Virus record (IMG/VR): IMGVR_UViG_3300009177_000031
Span: 1-64,000 of that record
DNA from: a virus
Reading direction: 5' to 3' (one strand)
DNA: 64,000 bases
The notes beneath the pieces are model-generated. The model saw nothing but the letters and a program-made list of their open reading frames with translations, ran no database searches and was not told the DNA's origin. Below, piece after piece: positions 23,435 to 31,813 of this stretch (its first letter is position 1; the number at the start of each line of letters is the position of its first letter). Position numbers and translations under genes: made by a program.

Positions 23435-26400
23435 ATGAACGACGACATCGATTTTGACGCGTTGTATGAAGGTCTCAACGTCGACACCGACTTGATGATC
23501 AAAGCGACGCTTCGCGTGCCTGCGCGTCCGATGAAGAACGCAGTCGCGCAATCGCTGTCGTTGGACCTGAAGGCTTTGTACAAGGCGCGCGCAGAAGCGT
23601 TGATGGCGGACATCACCGACGTGATGAACGAAGAGGAGCCGATTGCAAAGGCCGATCTGATCTTCGCGAATGGGCGCGTTTTGTTCAAAGCTTTGACAGG
23701 GCAACCGAAGCCACCACCTTCGGCACCGAAGCTTGAAACGCATCAGCAACCAGGTCACGCAAACGCACCGAAGACGCCGAGCGCTGGCGCAGGTGCGAAG
23801 TCGACGATGCCTGGTGGACAGCGTCGTCTCACAGCGTCCGGCTACATCCACGTCGAGACTCCTGGCTCGCGTGGTGGAAAGTTCTGGCGCGACGAGAAAG
23901 GCAACGTGCGCTACGGCGACAAGCCGAGCGGCACCTTCCAAGTGGAAGCGCCACCGCATGATGTCGTGGAGCACTACAGGAAGTATTACGCGCCGCAGCC
24001 GTTTGCAGCGCACAACCAGATGGACATGCACGAAGCTCTCATGCAGAGCGAAGTGCTCACGGAAGCCGATCACGGCTTCATGGACTTCTGGCACGAGAAC
24101 TACGATGAGGTTCTGAGCCTCATCAGTGGTGGCAAGCTCACGCGCAAGGACGTCGAGAAGGCCGGGGGTTTGCAGAACTGTTCGTTCCAGATCAACGGAC
24201 GTCCGTGCAGCGTGGGTGAGGCGATCGAGGAGTTCTTCAAGGCGAACGTCGGTGCGTTTGTCGGTGACGAAACGTACGGCGACATTGAGACGCCGGAAGA
24301 CATCCTCGAAGCGGTGCGCGGCTTGATGGACCGCTACCGCAAAGCGCTGCACGAAGATCCGAAGGTGCAAGCGCTCGCGCAAGCCGCAGCGGAGAAGCGC
24401 GAAGCCGAGCGCAACGCGTTCTACCTGACGTGCGAGCACACCGCGGAGGAGTTCTCGCCGCTCGCCGGCGATCTTGTCACGAAGGAGGACTTCGAGGATC
24501 TGACGTTCAAAGCGACCGCTGCAATGGCGCAGATGGGTCTCATCGAGCGCGGTGGCAAAGGCAGCGTTGCTCAGCGCCGCATGCGCGGTGCAATCGTTCC
24601 GAAGTCGAGCATGCTGTTGCAGGACAAGCGCAACATGGGTTCGCTTTGGAAGGACGATCAGCTCGAACGTCTCAGCGCGCCGCAGCTGATGGCGGTGCAC
24701 ATTGCAGTCGATGCGCAGGAGTCGTTCTCGAAGGACAACACCTACGAGTACGAGCCTGGTGCGCCAAACGCGAACCGCGACCGCGTGTTCGATCTCATTT
24801 GCAGCAAGCTCGGCGTCGACCCGGACGATCAGGTCGCGAAGAACACGCTGAAGCGCAAGCTGGAGAAGACGACGGAAGCGACGCTGCGCGCGATGACGAA
24901 CTACAACACCGGACAGGATCCGATGTTCGCGCTCGCGATGACGAAGCGCATCTGTGACATCTACAAGAACGCCGATTGGCTAGAAGACCACAAGAAGAAG
25001 GTCGCCGAGGAGCAATCGCGCATTCAGGAGATCCTCGCTGCGCAAGAGGACACGTCGTTCGAGCCTCCACCGTCGATGGTAAACGGCGTTTGGAACGGCA
25101 AGACGCTGAAGGATGCGAACAAGCCAGAGAAGGGCGTTTGGGCTCCGTTCGAGTACCAGAAGAAGTACATCAACTGGATGCTCAAGGCGAAGCGCGGTGT
25201 GATTGCAGCCGATGCCGGCATGGGCAAGACGCCGATCGTGATCGCGTTCCGTGAGCTGCTTGCATCGCAGGGCAAAGACGTTCCTGCCATTTGCTTCCTA
25301 CCACCGTCGTTGATGGAGCAGTGGCCTGCGGCGATCCAGAAGTTCGCGCCAGAGAACGCCGACAAGATCCTCAACCTCAGTGGTCTCTCGTTGGAGGAGC
25401 GCAAGGTCGCTTTGCAAAGCGACATGGCGAAGAAGGCTCGCTACATCTTCATCAGCACCGGCACGCTCACCGGTGACGTGCCGGATCCGAACTCGACGGA
25501 AGACGAGAACGATGGCACCGGTGGTTCTGACCACGAGATGGTCGAGATCCTGAAGAACCTCGAAGGCGCGGTGTTCATCGACGAAGCGCACCAAGGCGGT
25601 TACAAGAAAGCCGGCAACACGCGCCACGAGATTGCAAAGGCGGTGATGGAGGGTCGCGAGTACGCGTTCGGCATGACGGCTACGCCGATGCCAAACGATC
25701 CGATGGACGTCTATCACCTCGCGAACCTGTTTGCGCCTGGCAGCGTTGGTGACGCCGAGCTGTGGGCTGGTCGCACCGCTGGTGTGGCGTGGAACGAAGA
25801 GGAAGGTCGTTATGAGGTGTCGAACCCGGAGCACCTTGCAGAGCTGAACCAGCGCCTCAAGCCGTTCGTGTTCTACAAGAGCGTCAACGATCCAGACGTC
25901 GTGAAGGACATGGGCAAGGGTCTTCCGCAGAAGACCGGTGTGCACGAAGACTCAGCGATGCACGAGGGTGAGGGCGATCTGAATCTGTCAGGTCACTCGA
26001 ACGCGCAGAACGGTTTGTCGCAGCACGACTACTTCAAAGAGGGTGGTGTCATTGACACCATGATCGAGCTGCGCATCGCGCGTTTGGTGCGCGAGCGAGC
26101 GGAGAAGATTGCAAACGGCGAAGTGAATCCTTCGACCGGTGAGCCGTACAAGGCGTACCACCCCAAGTTCCTTCAGCTGATGGCTGGCGGCATGAAGATC
26201 ATGCTGCAACGGCAAGCGTCGATCTCGCCAGCGCTCATCGATCACACGTATCGCAAGTCCGATGGTGGCGTTGCGCACTCGCCGAAGATCAAGGCGCTGT
26301 GCGATGACATCGTCGCGCACTTCTCAAACGGTGGTCAGGGTGGTGACGACGCGAAGCCGCTCGTCGTGTTCTCATCGTTCCCTGGCAAAGCGTTTCCGCT

Positions 26401-27937
26401 CGTGCGCAAAGCGCTCGCCGAACGCGGTGTGGATCCGTCGCTCATCGAGACGATTGCAGGCGACGTCGCTCCGACGGAGCGCGGCTACATGCAGGACAAG
26501 CTGAACAAGGGCCACGCGAAGGTGCTCCTTGTCGGCACGATGTCAGGTGGCGCCGGTCTGAACCTTCAGGAAGCGGCGAACAAGACGCTGTTCCTCGATG
26601 AGCCGTGGAACCCGGCTGCAAAGCGTCAGGCGATTGGTCGCGTTTGGCGCACCGGACAGAACAACGTCGTGCACGAGAAGACGTACCGTTCGGTTGGTAC
26701 GTACGACTCGGTGGTGGAGCAGAAGATCGCAGGCAAGCAAGCGATGGTCGCTGCGCTTCTCGGAAAGGACATGCCGACGGAGGCATCGTTCAAGCCGGAC
26801 ACGTCGATCAAGGAGCTGCTTGGTCGCGTGAAGGGCACCGACTACACCGAGGATCAGATCAAAGCGATCATGGAGAACTCGAAGAACTACGATTTGGCTT
26901 CGAGTGAGCACAAGCAAGCCGAACAGCTTTTGCAATCGATGCACGATGAGGATTGGAAGGAGAAGGCCGGTGGTCAGGGCTTCGGTGGTGGCGTTTCCGC
27001 AACGCTGACCGACAAGGACTTCGAGCCGAACAAGGAAGCGCAGAAGACGCTCAAGAACAAGGGCGCGCACAAACTCACCGAAGCGTTCGATGAGAAGGAG
27101 TTCCGCGGCAAGTGGGAGATGGATCGCGATAAGCGCCGCTCGAAGCAGAACTACGAGATGGCGAACCTGATGGCTGACGTGTACAGCCAGCAAGGGAACA
27201 AAGAGAAAGCTGACGAGTACAAGCGTCGCGCTGACGAGCTTGCCGAGAAGTACCCTGAACTCGGTGGTGCAAAGGACGGTGGTGCGAAGAAGAAGGGCAA
27301 GGACGAGAAGCCGAAGGCCGAGAAGAAGGGCGACGAGAAGAAGCCTGCGAAGGGTGGCGACAAGAAGCAATCGAAGGAAGGTGGCGAGAGCGAGCAAACG
27401 AAACCGCCACCGCGCGCGACTGCAACGGTTGCTGACGCCGAGCACGAGCTGAAGCAAAAGGCGAAGGCGCAGGACGCGCACACCAAGACGCAAACGGAGA
27501 AGGTGAAGCAGCGCAAGCCGCAAGAGACGACGAACAAGCTCGGTGGCAATCCTGACGAGCAAGAGGCGCCGGTCAAGCCGGCGACCTTGAAGCAGCCGGT
27601 GGTGAAGCGCAACGAAGCGCTCGGTGTCGACTTCCACTCGAAGGACAATCCGTTCCCGGAGAACGGACGCAAGGTGAAGGGCACCGACGTCTCGAACGCG
27701 GAAGCGAACTACGTACTCGATGTGCTGCACAAAGAGAAGAAGCTGAAGTCGTGGGACGAGTTCATCACGACGCACATCAAGCCGGTTTGGGACGAAGAGG
27801 ACGGTCGCAATCCGTTCTCGATGAAGGCTGCGCACGAGTACGTCGGCAAGATCGTCGACGCGATCTCGAATCAAGGCTTGATGACGCTCAACGAGCCGAT
27901 GAAGGCTGCGAAGAAGCAGACCAAGAAGGAGAAGTAG
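23435..27937 (+). CDS. SNF2-family helicase/translocase in the head module
   Basis: 1500 residues. The helicase core spans about 565-1110. Motif I is DAGMGKT (Lys598), motif II is FIDEAHQGG (Asp716-His719), motif III is MTATPMP (747-753). Motif V is GGAGLNLQEA and motif VI is QAIGRVWRTGQ (Gln1065, Arg1069, Arg1072), the SNF2 pattern. It would translocate on duplex DNA using ATP. The N-terminus has the PGSRGGKFWRDEKG module (143-164), then a helical domain. The C-terminus is a long Lys/Glu/Gly-rich linker followed by a small domain. Unlike replication helicases it sits among head genes, as in P1 DarB-type injected proteins. Virion packaging is inferred. Confidence 0.88.
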   Translation: MNDDIDFDALYEGLNVDTDLMIKATLRVPARPMKNAVAQSLSLDLKALYKARAEALMADITDVMNEEEPIAKADLIFANGRVLFKALTGQPKPPPSAPKLETHQQPGHANAPKTPSAGAGAKSTMPGGQRRLTASGYIHVETPGSRGGKFWRDEKGNVRYGDKPSGTFQVEAPPHDVVEHYRKYYAPQPFAAHNQMDMHEALMQSEVLTEADHGFMDFWHENYDEVLSLISGGKLTRKDVEKAGGLQNCSFQINGRPCSVGEAIEEFFKANVGAFVGDETYGDIETPEDILEAVRGLMDRYRKALHEDPKVQALAQAAAEKREAERNAFYLTCEHTAEEFSPLAGDLVTKEDFEDLTFKATAAMAQMGLIERGGKGSVAQRRMRGAIVPKSSMLLQDKRNMGSLWKDDQLERLSAPQLMAVHIAVDAQESFSKDNTYEYEPGAPNANRDRVFDLICSKLGVDPDDQVAKNTLKRKLEKTTEATLRAMTNYNTGQDPMFALAMTKRICDIYKNADWLEDHKKKVAEEQSRIQEILAAQEDTSFEPPPSMVNGVWNGKTLKDANKPEKGVWAPFEYQKKYINWMLKAKRGVIAADAGMGKTPIVIAFRELLASQGKDVPAICFLPPSLMEQWPAAIQKFAPENADKILNLSGLSLEERKVALQSDMAKKARYIFISTGTLTGDVPDPNSTEDENDGTGGSDHEMVEILKNLEGAVFIDEAHQGGYKKAGNTRHEIAKAVMEGREYAFGMTATPMPNDPMDVYHLANLFAPGSVGDAELWAGRTAGVAWNEEEGRYEVSNPEHLAELNQRLKPFVFYKSVNDPDVVKDMGKGLPQKTGVHEDSAMHEGEGDLNLSGHSNAQNGLSQHDYFKEGGVIDTMIELRIARLVRERAEKIANGEVNPSTGEPYKAYHPKFLQLMAGGMKIMLQRQASISPALIDHTYRKSDGGVAHSPKIKALCDDIVAHFSNGGQGGDDAKPLVVFSSFPGKAFPLVRKALAERGVDPSLIETIAGDVAPTERGYMQDKLNKGHAKVLLVGTMSGGAGLNLQEAANKTLFLDEPWNPAAKRQAIGRVWRTGQNNVVHEKTYRSVGTYDSVVEQKIAGKQAMVAALLGKDMPTEASFKPDTSIKELLGRVKGTDYTEDQIKAIMENSKNYDLASSEHKQAEQLLQSMHDEDWKEKAGGQGFGGGVSATLTDKDFEPNKEAQKTLKNKGAHKLTEAFDEKEFRGKWEMDRDKRRSKQNYEMANLMADVYSQQGNKEKADEYKRRADELAEKYPELGGAKDGGAKKKGKDEKPKAEKKGDEKKPAKGGDKKQSKEGGESEQTKPPPRATATVADAEHELKQKAKAQDAHTKTQTEKVKQRKPQETTNKLGGNPDEQEAPVKPATLKQPVVKRNEALGVDFHSKDNPFPENGRKVKGTDVSNAEANYVLDVLHKEKKLKSWDEFITTHIKPVWDEEDGRNPFSMKAAHEYVGKIVDAISNQGLMTLNEPMKAAKKQTKKEK

Positions 27938-27940
27938 GCG

Positions 27941-28405
27941 ATGCCAAATCGCGAGAAGTCGAACCACGTCGTGTTCCGCACCGTCAATCGCGGTGACGGA
28001 AAGAAGGGCATCGAGGCGCACACGCCTGAGAAGGTGCTTCCGATCCACGACAAGAAGGAACTCGAAGCGCAGCTGAAGCACTACGCGAAGTTTCTTCTAT
28101 CGCTGACGACAGGAAGTAACGTCGCTGCGCGTCGGAAGTATGTCGAGCTGATTCGTCCGGCGCTGCGCTACTACTGCAAGAAGTTCAACGTGCAGGCACC
28201 GAAGTGGCTCGCAAACGACGACTACTACACCAAGACGATGGACACCGCGACGAAGCAGCAGATGTTCGGCATGCGCCCGCTTCGCATCGGGGAGTTTCAG
28301 AAGCTGAAGCCGGTCGAAGGTGTCGAGAGCGTTTCGTATCCAGGCAAGGAGCCGGATGCGGAGGAGCAAGGAGCAAAGGCAAATGGGCAAGCCCCTCAGC
28401 GATAA
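27941..28405 (+). CDS. Hypothetical head-module protein, 154 aa
   Basis: The ATG follows the helicase stop by three bases. The protein is basic at the start (REKSNHVVFRTVNRG), has helical segments ELEAQLKHYAKFLL and RRKYVELIRPALRYYCKKF, then LKPVEGVESVSYPG and an acidic end. It overlaps the minor head gene by 23 nt. A structural or accessory head role follows from position only. Confidence 0.6.
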   Translation: MPNREKSNHVVFRTVNRGDGKKGIEAHTPEKVLPIHDKKELEAQLKHYAKFLLSLTTGSNVAARRKYVELIRPALRYYCKKFNVQAPKWLANDDYYTKTMDTATKQQMFGMRPLRIGEFQKLKPVEGVESVSYPGKEPDAEEQGAKANGQAPQR

Positions 28406-29336
28406 GCAACGAGAGAAGATCAGCAAGCTGATTGCTGACCATCACCTCGCGTTTGCCGTCGAGGTGCTTGGGCCTGACGCGATTCCGCGCGCTGAGCTTC
28501 AGCGTTTGCAGCGTGAAGGCATCCTGAAGCAGCACGAAGTCGAGCACGCGCAGGTTGCGATTCCAGCTGCGCACATGCTTGGCAAGCAAGCAGCGTCAAA
28601 CGCGCAGCTCGCGCGCATGCCGCCAGAGCAGTTCTGGCAGTTCATCGAGCACGCACCGCCGCAGTTCAGCAAGCACGATCTCGACGCGATGAACGCGGCG
28701 AAAGCTGTGGTTGGTCGTTTGATCGTCAACCTCGGTGTCGGTTTGCTCAACGAGTTCGAGAGTGCCAGCCATGAAGAAGCAGCAAAGCTTCGTCAGGAAG
28801 CGTTGGGGGTTGTACAACACGAGGTTGCGCTCGGCATCGCACGACGTTCTGCGAAGGAGAAAATCCAGCGTCGCTTGCGAGACAAGCTCGGCGAGTCGGA
28901 ACGCAATTGGGCGCTTGTGGTACAAACCGAACTCCACAACGCGCAGGAGTACGGCAAGGCGCTCGGACTCGGCGCTGACGGGCGAGACCCGATCGTCTAC
29001 AAGCGGCCACGTCCTGACGCTTGTCGTTTCTGCAAGCTCCTGTACCTCGTCGATGGTGTACGTCCTCGTCTCTTCCGTCTCTCAGTGCTCGTGAAGAACG
29101 GCACGAACTACGGAAAGCGTGCGCGACGTCCTTCGTTCCGTGGTGCAGGCGCAACGGAATGGAAGGCGACCGTCGGCTGCGTGCATCCTGGTTGTCAGTG
29201 CGAGATGCACCAGATGCCGGAAGGCATGACGTTCGACAAGCAGGGGAAGCTCGTTGCGTCTGTGCGCAAGAGCATCGAGCCTGACGTTCTCACCGCCGAT
29301 CTTCGGAAGCTCATCGGTCACCGGTGCGTCGCATGA
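28383..29336 (+). CDS. Minor head protein, Mu gpF / SPP1 gp7-like
   Basis: 317 residues. Helical N-terminal 200 residues lead into the conserved C-terminal signature. WALVVQTELHNAQEYG matches the family RTE helix, RPRPDACRFCKLLY provides the Asp-x-Cys-x-x-Cys part, and GCVHPGCQCEM is the His/Cys end of the motif. These proteins join the portal vertex or scaffold and are injected or needed for head morphogenesis. Its presence after the portal is normal, though here separated from it by 12 kb of extra genes. Its stop overlaps the kinase-like gene as ATGA, so the two are coupled. Confidence 0.8.
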   Translation: MGKPLSDKQREKISKLIADHHLAFAVEVLGPDAIPRAELQRLQREGILKQHEVEHAQVAIPAAHMLGKQAASNAQLARMPPEQFWQFIEHAPPQFSKHDLDAMNAAKAVVGRLIVNLGVGLLNEFESASHEEAAKLRQEALGVVQHEVALGIARRSAKEKIQRRLRDKLGESERNWALVVQTELHNAQEYGKALGLGADGRDPIVYKRPRPDACRFCKLLYLVDGVRPRLFRLSVLVKNGTNYGKRARRPSFRGAGATEWKATVGCVHPGCQCEMHQMPEGMTFDKQGKLVASVRKSIEPDVLTADLRKLIGHRCVA

Positions 29337-30202
29337 CTCAGCTCGAAACCATCGTGAAGCGGATGAAGCCGGTCTCGATCAAGATGATCGCGGAAGGCAA
29401 CGTCGGCGCACGTCTGGTGACGTATCCGAACGGCGCGCAGGTCGTGATGAAGATCTGTTCGTCTGTAACGACGAAGAACCAGCGCACGACGCAACGCGGT
29501 CTGCCCACCGAGACAGAACCGAAGCGCGAAGTCGCGTTCTATCGGCTGTGCAAGTTGCTCGGTTGGGACATCGTGCCGGAAACCGTTTTGGGCGAATTCG
29601 CCGGTTTCCCTGCGTCGTTTCAGCAATACATGACGGCGGCGAAGCTCTACGACGTGGAGCCGCGCCTGCGGAACCCGGGCAAGAACAGGGTGGCGTGGCA
29701 GATCGCGCTGCGCGAAACCTTGCGAGACAAGGTTCCATTTGAAGACACGCTGCGCCTGACAGTGCTAGATTTCCTGGCAGGGTCGCGCGATCGTCATGCT
29801 GCTAATTATGGTGTTCGTTTGGATGTGTCTGCCAACAAAGCTCGTTGGCGACTCATCGGTTGGGACAACGGTTGCTCGTTTGGTTTGACGCAAGCGTTGT
29901 ACAAATGCGTCGCTCACAAGTGGGTCTTCCGTTACGCGTTCGATCTGTCGACTGTTTGGGATGACCTTCGACGCATTCGACGTTCAGAACTCGCTTCTGC
30001 ACTGAGTGGCCTGATCGACGACGAAGCTATCGACCACGTTTGGCATCGAGTTCAGTTTGTACTCACGTTTCCACATCGCATGCCGTGGAAGACGCTTTCG
30101 CAAGGGCATGACGACGGTGACTCCTTTCCGTCGTACGCAGAATGGTTCAAACCGATGCTGGGCACCAAACCCTTCTACATCTTGCAAACGCAGGCGCTGT
30201 AG
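29333..30202 (+). CDS. HipA/PI3-4-kinase-like protein kinase-fold enzyme
   Basis: 289 residues. All core elements of the kinase fold are visible in order. VVMKICSS gives the ATP-binding Lys40, REVAFYRL the helix-C Glu66, and GFPASFQQYM is the hinge region. AGSRDRHAANYGV gives the catalytic Asp153 with Asn158, and RLIGWDNGCSFG the metal-binding Asp178. The D-R-H-x-x-N and D-N-G forms match the HipA/PI3-PI4-kinase branch rather than ordinary Ser/Thr kinases. Substrates of such enzymes include translation factors, lipids and proteins. It is coupled to the gpF-like gene and precedes the prohead protease, so virion delivery or capsid modification is plausible. Confidence 0.72.
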   Translation: MTQLETIVKRMKPVSIKMIAEGNVGARLVTYPNGAQVVMKICSSVTTKNQRTTQRGLPTETEPKREVAFYRLCKLLGWDIVPETVLGEFAGFPASFQQYMTAAKLYDVEPRLRNPGKNRVAWQIALRETLRDKVPFEDTLRLTVLDFLAGSRDRHAANYGVRLDVSANKARWRLIGWDNGCSFGLTQALYKCVAHKWVFRYAFDLSTVWDDLRRIRRSELASALSGLIDDEAIDHVWHRVQFVLTFPHRMPWKTLSQGHDDGDSFPSYAEWFKPMLGTKPFYILQTQAL

Positions 30203-30207
30203 AGGTA

Positions 30208-30217
30208 CTCCTAGGAG
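30208..30217 (+). promoter_or_regulatory. Palindrome containing the protease gene's Shine-Dalgarno
   Basis: CTCCTAGGAG is a perfect 10-base palindrome. Its right half AGGAG is nine bases before ATG 30227. CTCCT is also anti-complementary to a Shine-Dalgarno, so the site could self-pair between transcripts or be a protein site. It may equally be chance. Confidence 0.25.
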
Positions 30218-30226
30218 CCGGGTTCA

Positions 30227-30973
30227 ATGCGTGACAACGACCTTCTAGACGGCAAAGACGACTTCTTGATTTGGACGCCGAGCTGCGTCGAGATCATCAT
30301 GAAGGCTGGTGTCGACATCGAGCGCACGCGTCCAATCGGTGGAACGTGTTCGACCGAGCGTCTCGATCGCCAGGACGAGAAGGTGTTCGCGAAGGGACTC
30401 GACTTCAACGAGTTCGTGAACCACGGCTACTTCAACGACAACCACAAGCAGAACACGGCTGACATCCTCGGCTATCCGAACATGGCCGAGCTACGCAAGG
30501 GTCGTTGGTGGACCGAAGGCAACTTGCTTCTCGATTGGGAGCCTGCAAATCGTGTTTGGGCGCTCGCGAAAGCGCTCTCAAAGAGCACTGCGAAACGCAG
30601 GCTCGGCTTCTCGATCGAAGGCAAGGTAACGGAGCGCGGTTACGACAACCGCATCACGAAGGCGATCATTCGCCACGTCGCAATCACCAATTCGCCGGTG
30701 AACACCGATTGCACGTGGGACATTCTCGCGAAGGCGTTTGGCTCGATGGAGGAGCTGGAAGGTGCTTCGTTGCGTCGCGCGCTGAGCGCGGGTGCTTCGT
30801 CGCCGGGTTCCAGTGGAGGCGCAGCGCTCGCAGGTGGGCGTGTGGAGCGCAAGCCGATCGAGCTGACGTTCGACGAAGCGGTGAAGGTTCTTAAAGCGCA
30901 TCGTCCGCAGTACGCGTGGGGAACGTGCGAGCGGCTCGCTCGTGTGATTTTCAAACAAGAACGGAGGAACTGA
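30227..30973 (+). CDS. Prohead (capsid maturation) serine protease
   Basis: 248 residues. It would cleave the scaffold and capsid precursor after prohead assembly. FNEFVNHGYFNDNHKQ supplies the catalytic His73 region, GRWWTEGNL and LAKALSK follow, and RRLGFSIEGKV holds the nucleophile Ser129. AIIRHVAITNSPVN matches the usual strand after it. This is the HK97/S78-like arrangement. Residues 185-201 (ALSAG-x2-SP-x3-GG-x-AL) closely match a segment of the capsid protein, suggesting a self-cleavage site. The C-terminal 45 residues end in RPQYAWGTCERLAR. Start ATG 30227 with AGGAG. Confidence 0.8.
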   Translation: MRDNDLLDGKDDFLIWTPSCVEIIMKAGVDIERTRPIGGTCSTERLDRQDEKVFAKGLDFNEFVNHGYFNDNHKQNTADILGYPNMAELRKGRWWTEGNLLLDWEPANRVWALAKALSKSTAKRRLGFSIEGKVTERGYDNRITKAIIRHVAITNSPVNTDCTWDILAKAFGSMEELEGASLRRALSAGASSPGSSGGAALAGGRVERKPIELTFDEAVKVLKAHRPQYAWGTCERLARVIFKQERRN

Positions 30974-30974
30974 A

Positions 30975-31328
30975 ATGGCAAAGCGAACTCCTACGGGCAA
31001 GCCGCTTACGGGTGCTCAAATCCAACAGGCCAACGACCTGATGGGAACTGTCACGTTCACCGGATCGGTGATCGTGTCGCTCAACAACGTCATCATCCGT
31101 CGCAAGGGCAACAAGATCTTGTCCTCGACGGATCTGAAGAGCTTCTTCATCACCGGTCTCACCTTCATCGATGCTGGTGGTGCCGCGACGGTTCACCGTC
31201 TCGCGGCGGTGAACAACGGCGATGGCACCTTCACGATCAACGCGTCGAAGGAGACCGGTGTCGCCGGCACGTACGCCACCGCGACGAACCCCTGCACCGT
31301 CACCTGGTGCGTCACGCTCGCGCAGTAA
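30975..31328 (+). CDS. Small beta-rich virion protein, probable decoration protein
   Basis: 117 residues one base after the protease stop, with a strong GGAGG site. A polar start (TPTGKPLTGAQIQQAND) is followed by alternating strands (TVTFTGSVIVSLNNVIIRR, FTINASKETGVAG) and ends TVTWCVTLAQ. The size, composition and position between protease and capsid genes fit a capsid decoration or head-fibre protein. Family not recognised. The next gene has similar character. Confidence 0.55.
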   Translation: MAKRTPTGKPLTGAQIQQANDLMGTVTFTGSVIVSLNNVIIRRKGNKILSSTDLKSFFITGLTFIDAGGAATVHRLAAVNNGDGTFTINASKETGVAGTYATATNPCTVTWCVTLAQ

Positions 31329-31340
31329 CGAAGGCATCTA

Positions 31341-31357
31341 AACGCCGTTGAGGCGTT
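31341..31357 (+). terminator. Short hairpin between the two small head proteins
   Basis: AACGCC (31341-31346) and GGCGTT (31352-31357) form a 6-bp stem with a GTTGA loop, 12 bases after the stop at 31328. No T run follows, so it may be an mRNA-stability or attenuating hairpin rather than a full terminator. Confidence 0.3.
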
Positions 31358-31381
31358 CGACATCTTGCAAAGGAGAAACAC

Positions 31382-31777
31382 ATGTCTCGTCAGAATCTCG
31401 TGCGCTTCAACGTTGGCGGTAAGGATCCGCTCACTCCATTCGGCGTCAAGGTGAGCACCTCGTTCACCATCCCGACGACGAAGCAAGTCGCTTCCGCGGT
31501 CGATTCCGCGTTCGGCGGCGCCAACCTCGCATCGATCATCAACACCGTTGGTGGTCAGCTGCTTCTCGCGATGAACGATGGCGCGGCCGGTACGGCGTGC
31601 GTCTTCGATCTCACGATGCAAGACGTTTGCGATCTGCGTCCTGGTGACGTGGTCGCGATGTCTGCGGTCGCGACGAACATCGTCACGCTGACGGTCACCA
31701 GCGTCGACGGTACGGTGCGCACCTTCCTCATCACCGGCGTCACCACCACGGCGACCGTCGTCGGCTACTTCGCGTAA
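31382..31777 (+). CDS. Small beta-rich virion protein, probable decoration protein
   Basis: 131 residues with AAGGAG nine bases before ATG. It is rich in Thr, Val, Ala and Gly with strand-like runs (KVSTSFTIPTTKQV, TNIVTLTVTSVDGTVR, ITGVTTTATVVGYFA). DVCDLRPGDVVAMSAV lies in the centre. Together with the preceding gene it forms a pair of small head proteins ahead of scaffold and capsid, consistent with capsid decoration. Not assigned to a family. Confidence 0.55.
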   Translation: MSRQNLVRFNVGGKDPLTPFGVKVSTSFTIPTTKQVASAVDSAFGGANLASIINTVGGQLLLAMNDGAAGTACVFDLTMQDVCDLRPGDVVAMSAVATNIVTLTVTSVDGTVRTFLITGVTTTATVVGYFA

Positions 31778-31813
31778 GCGAAGCGGTTGCAAAACCACCA
31801 AGGAGAAACGCAA

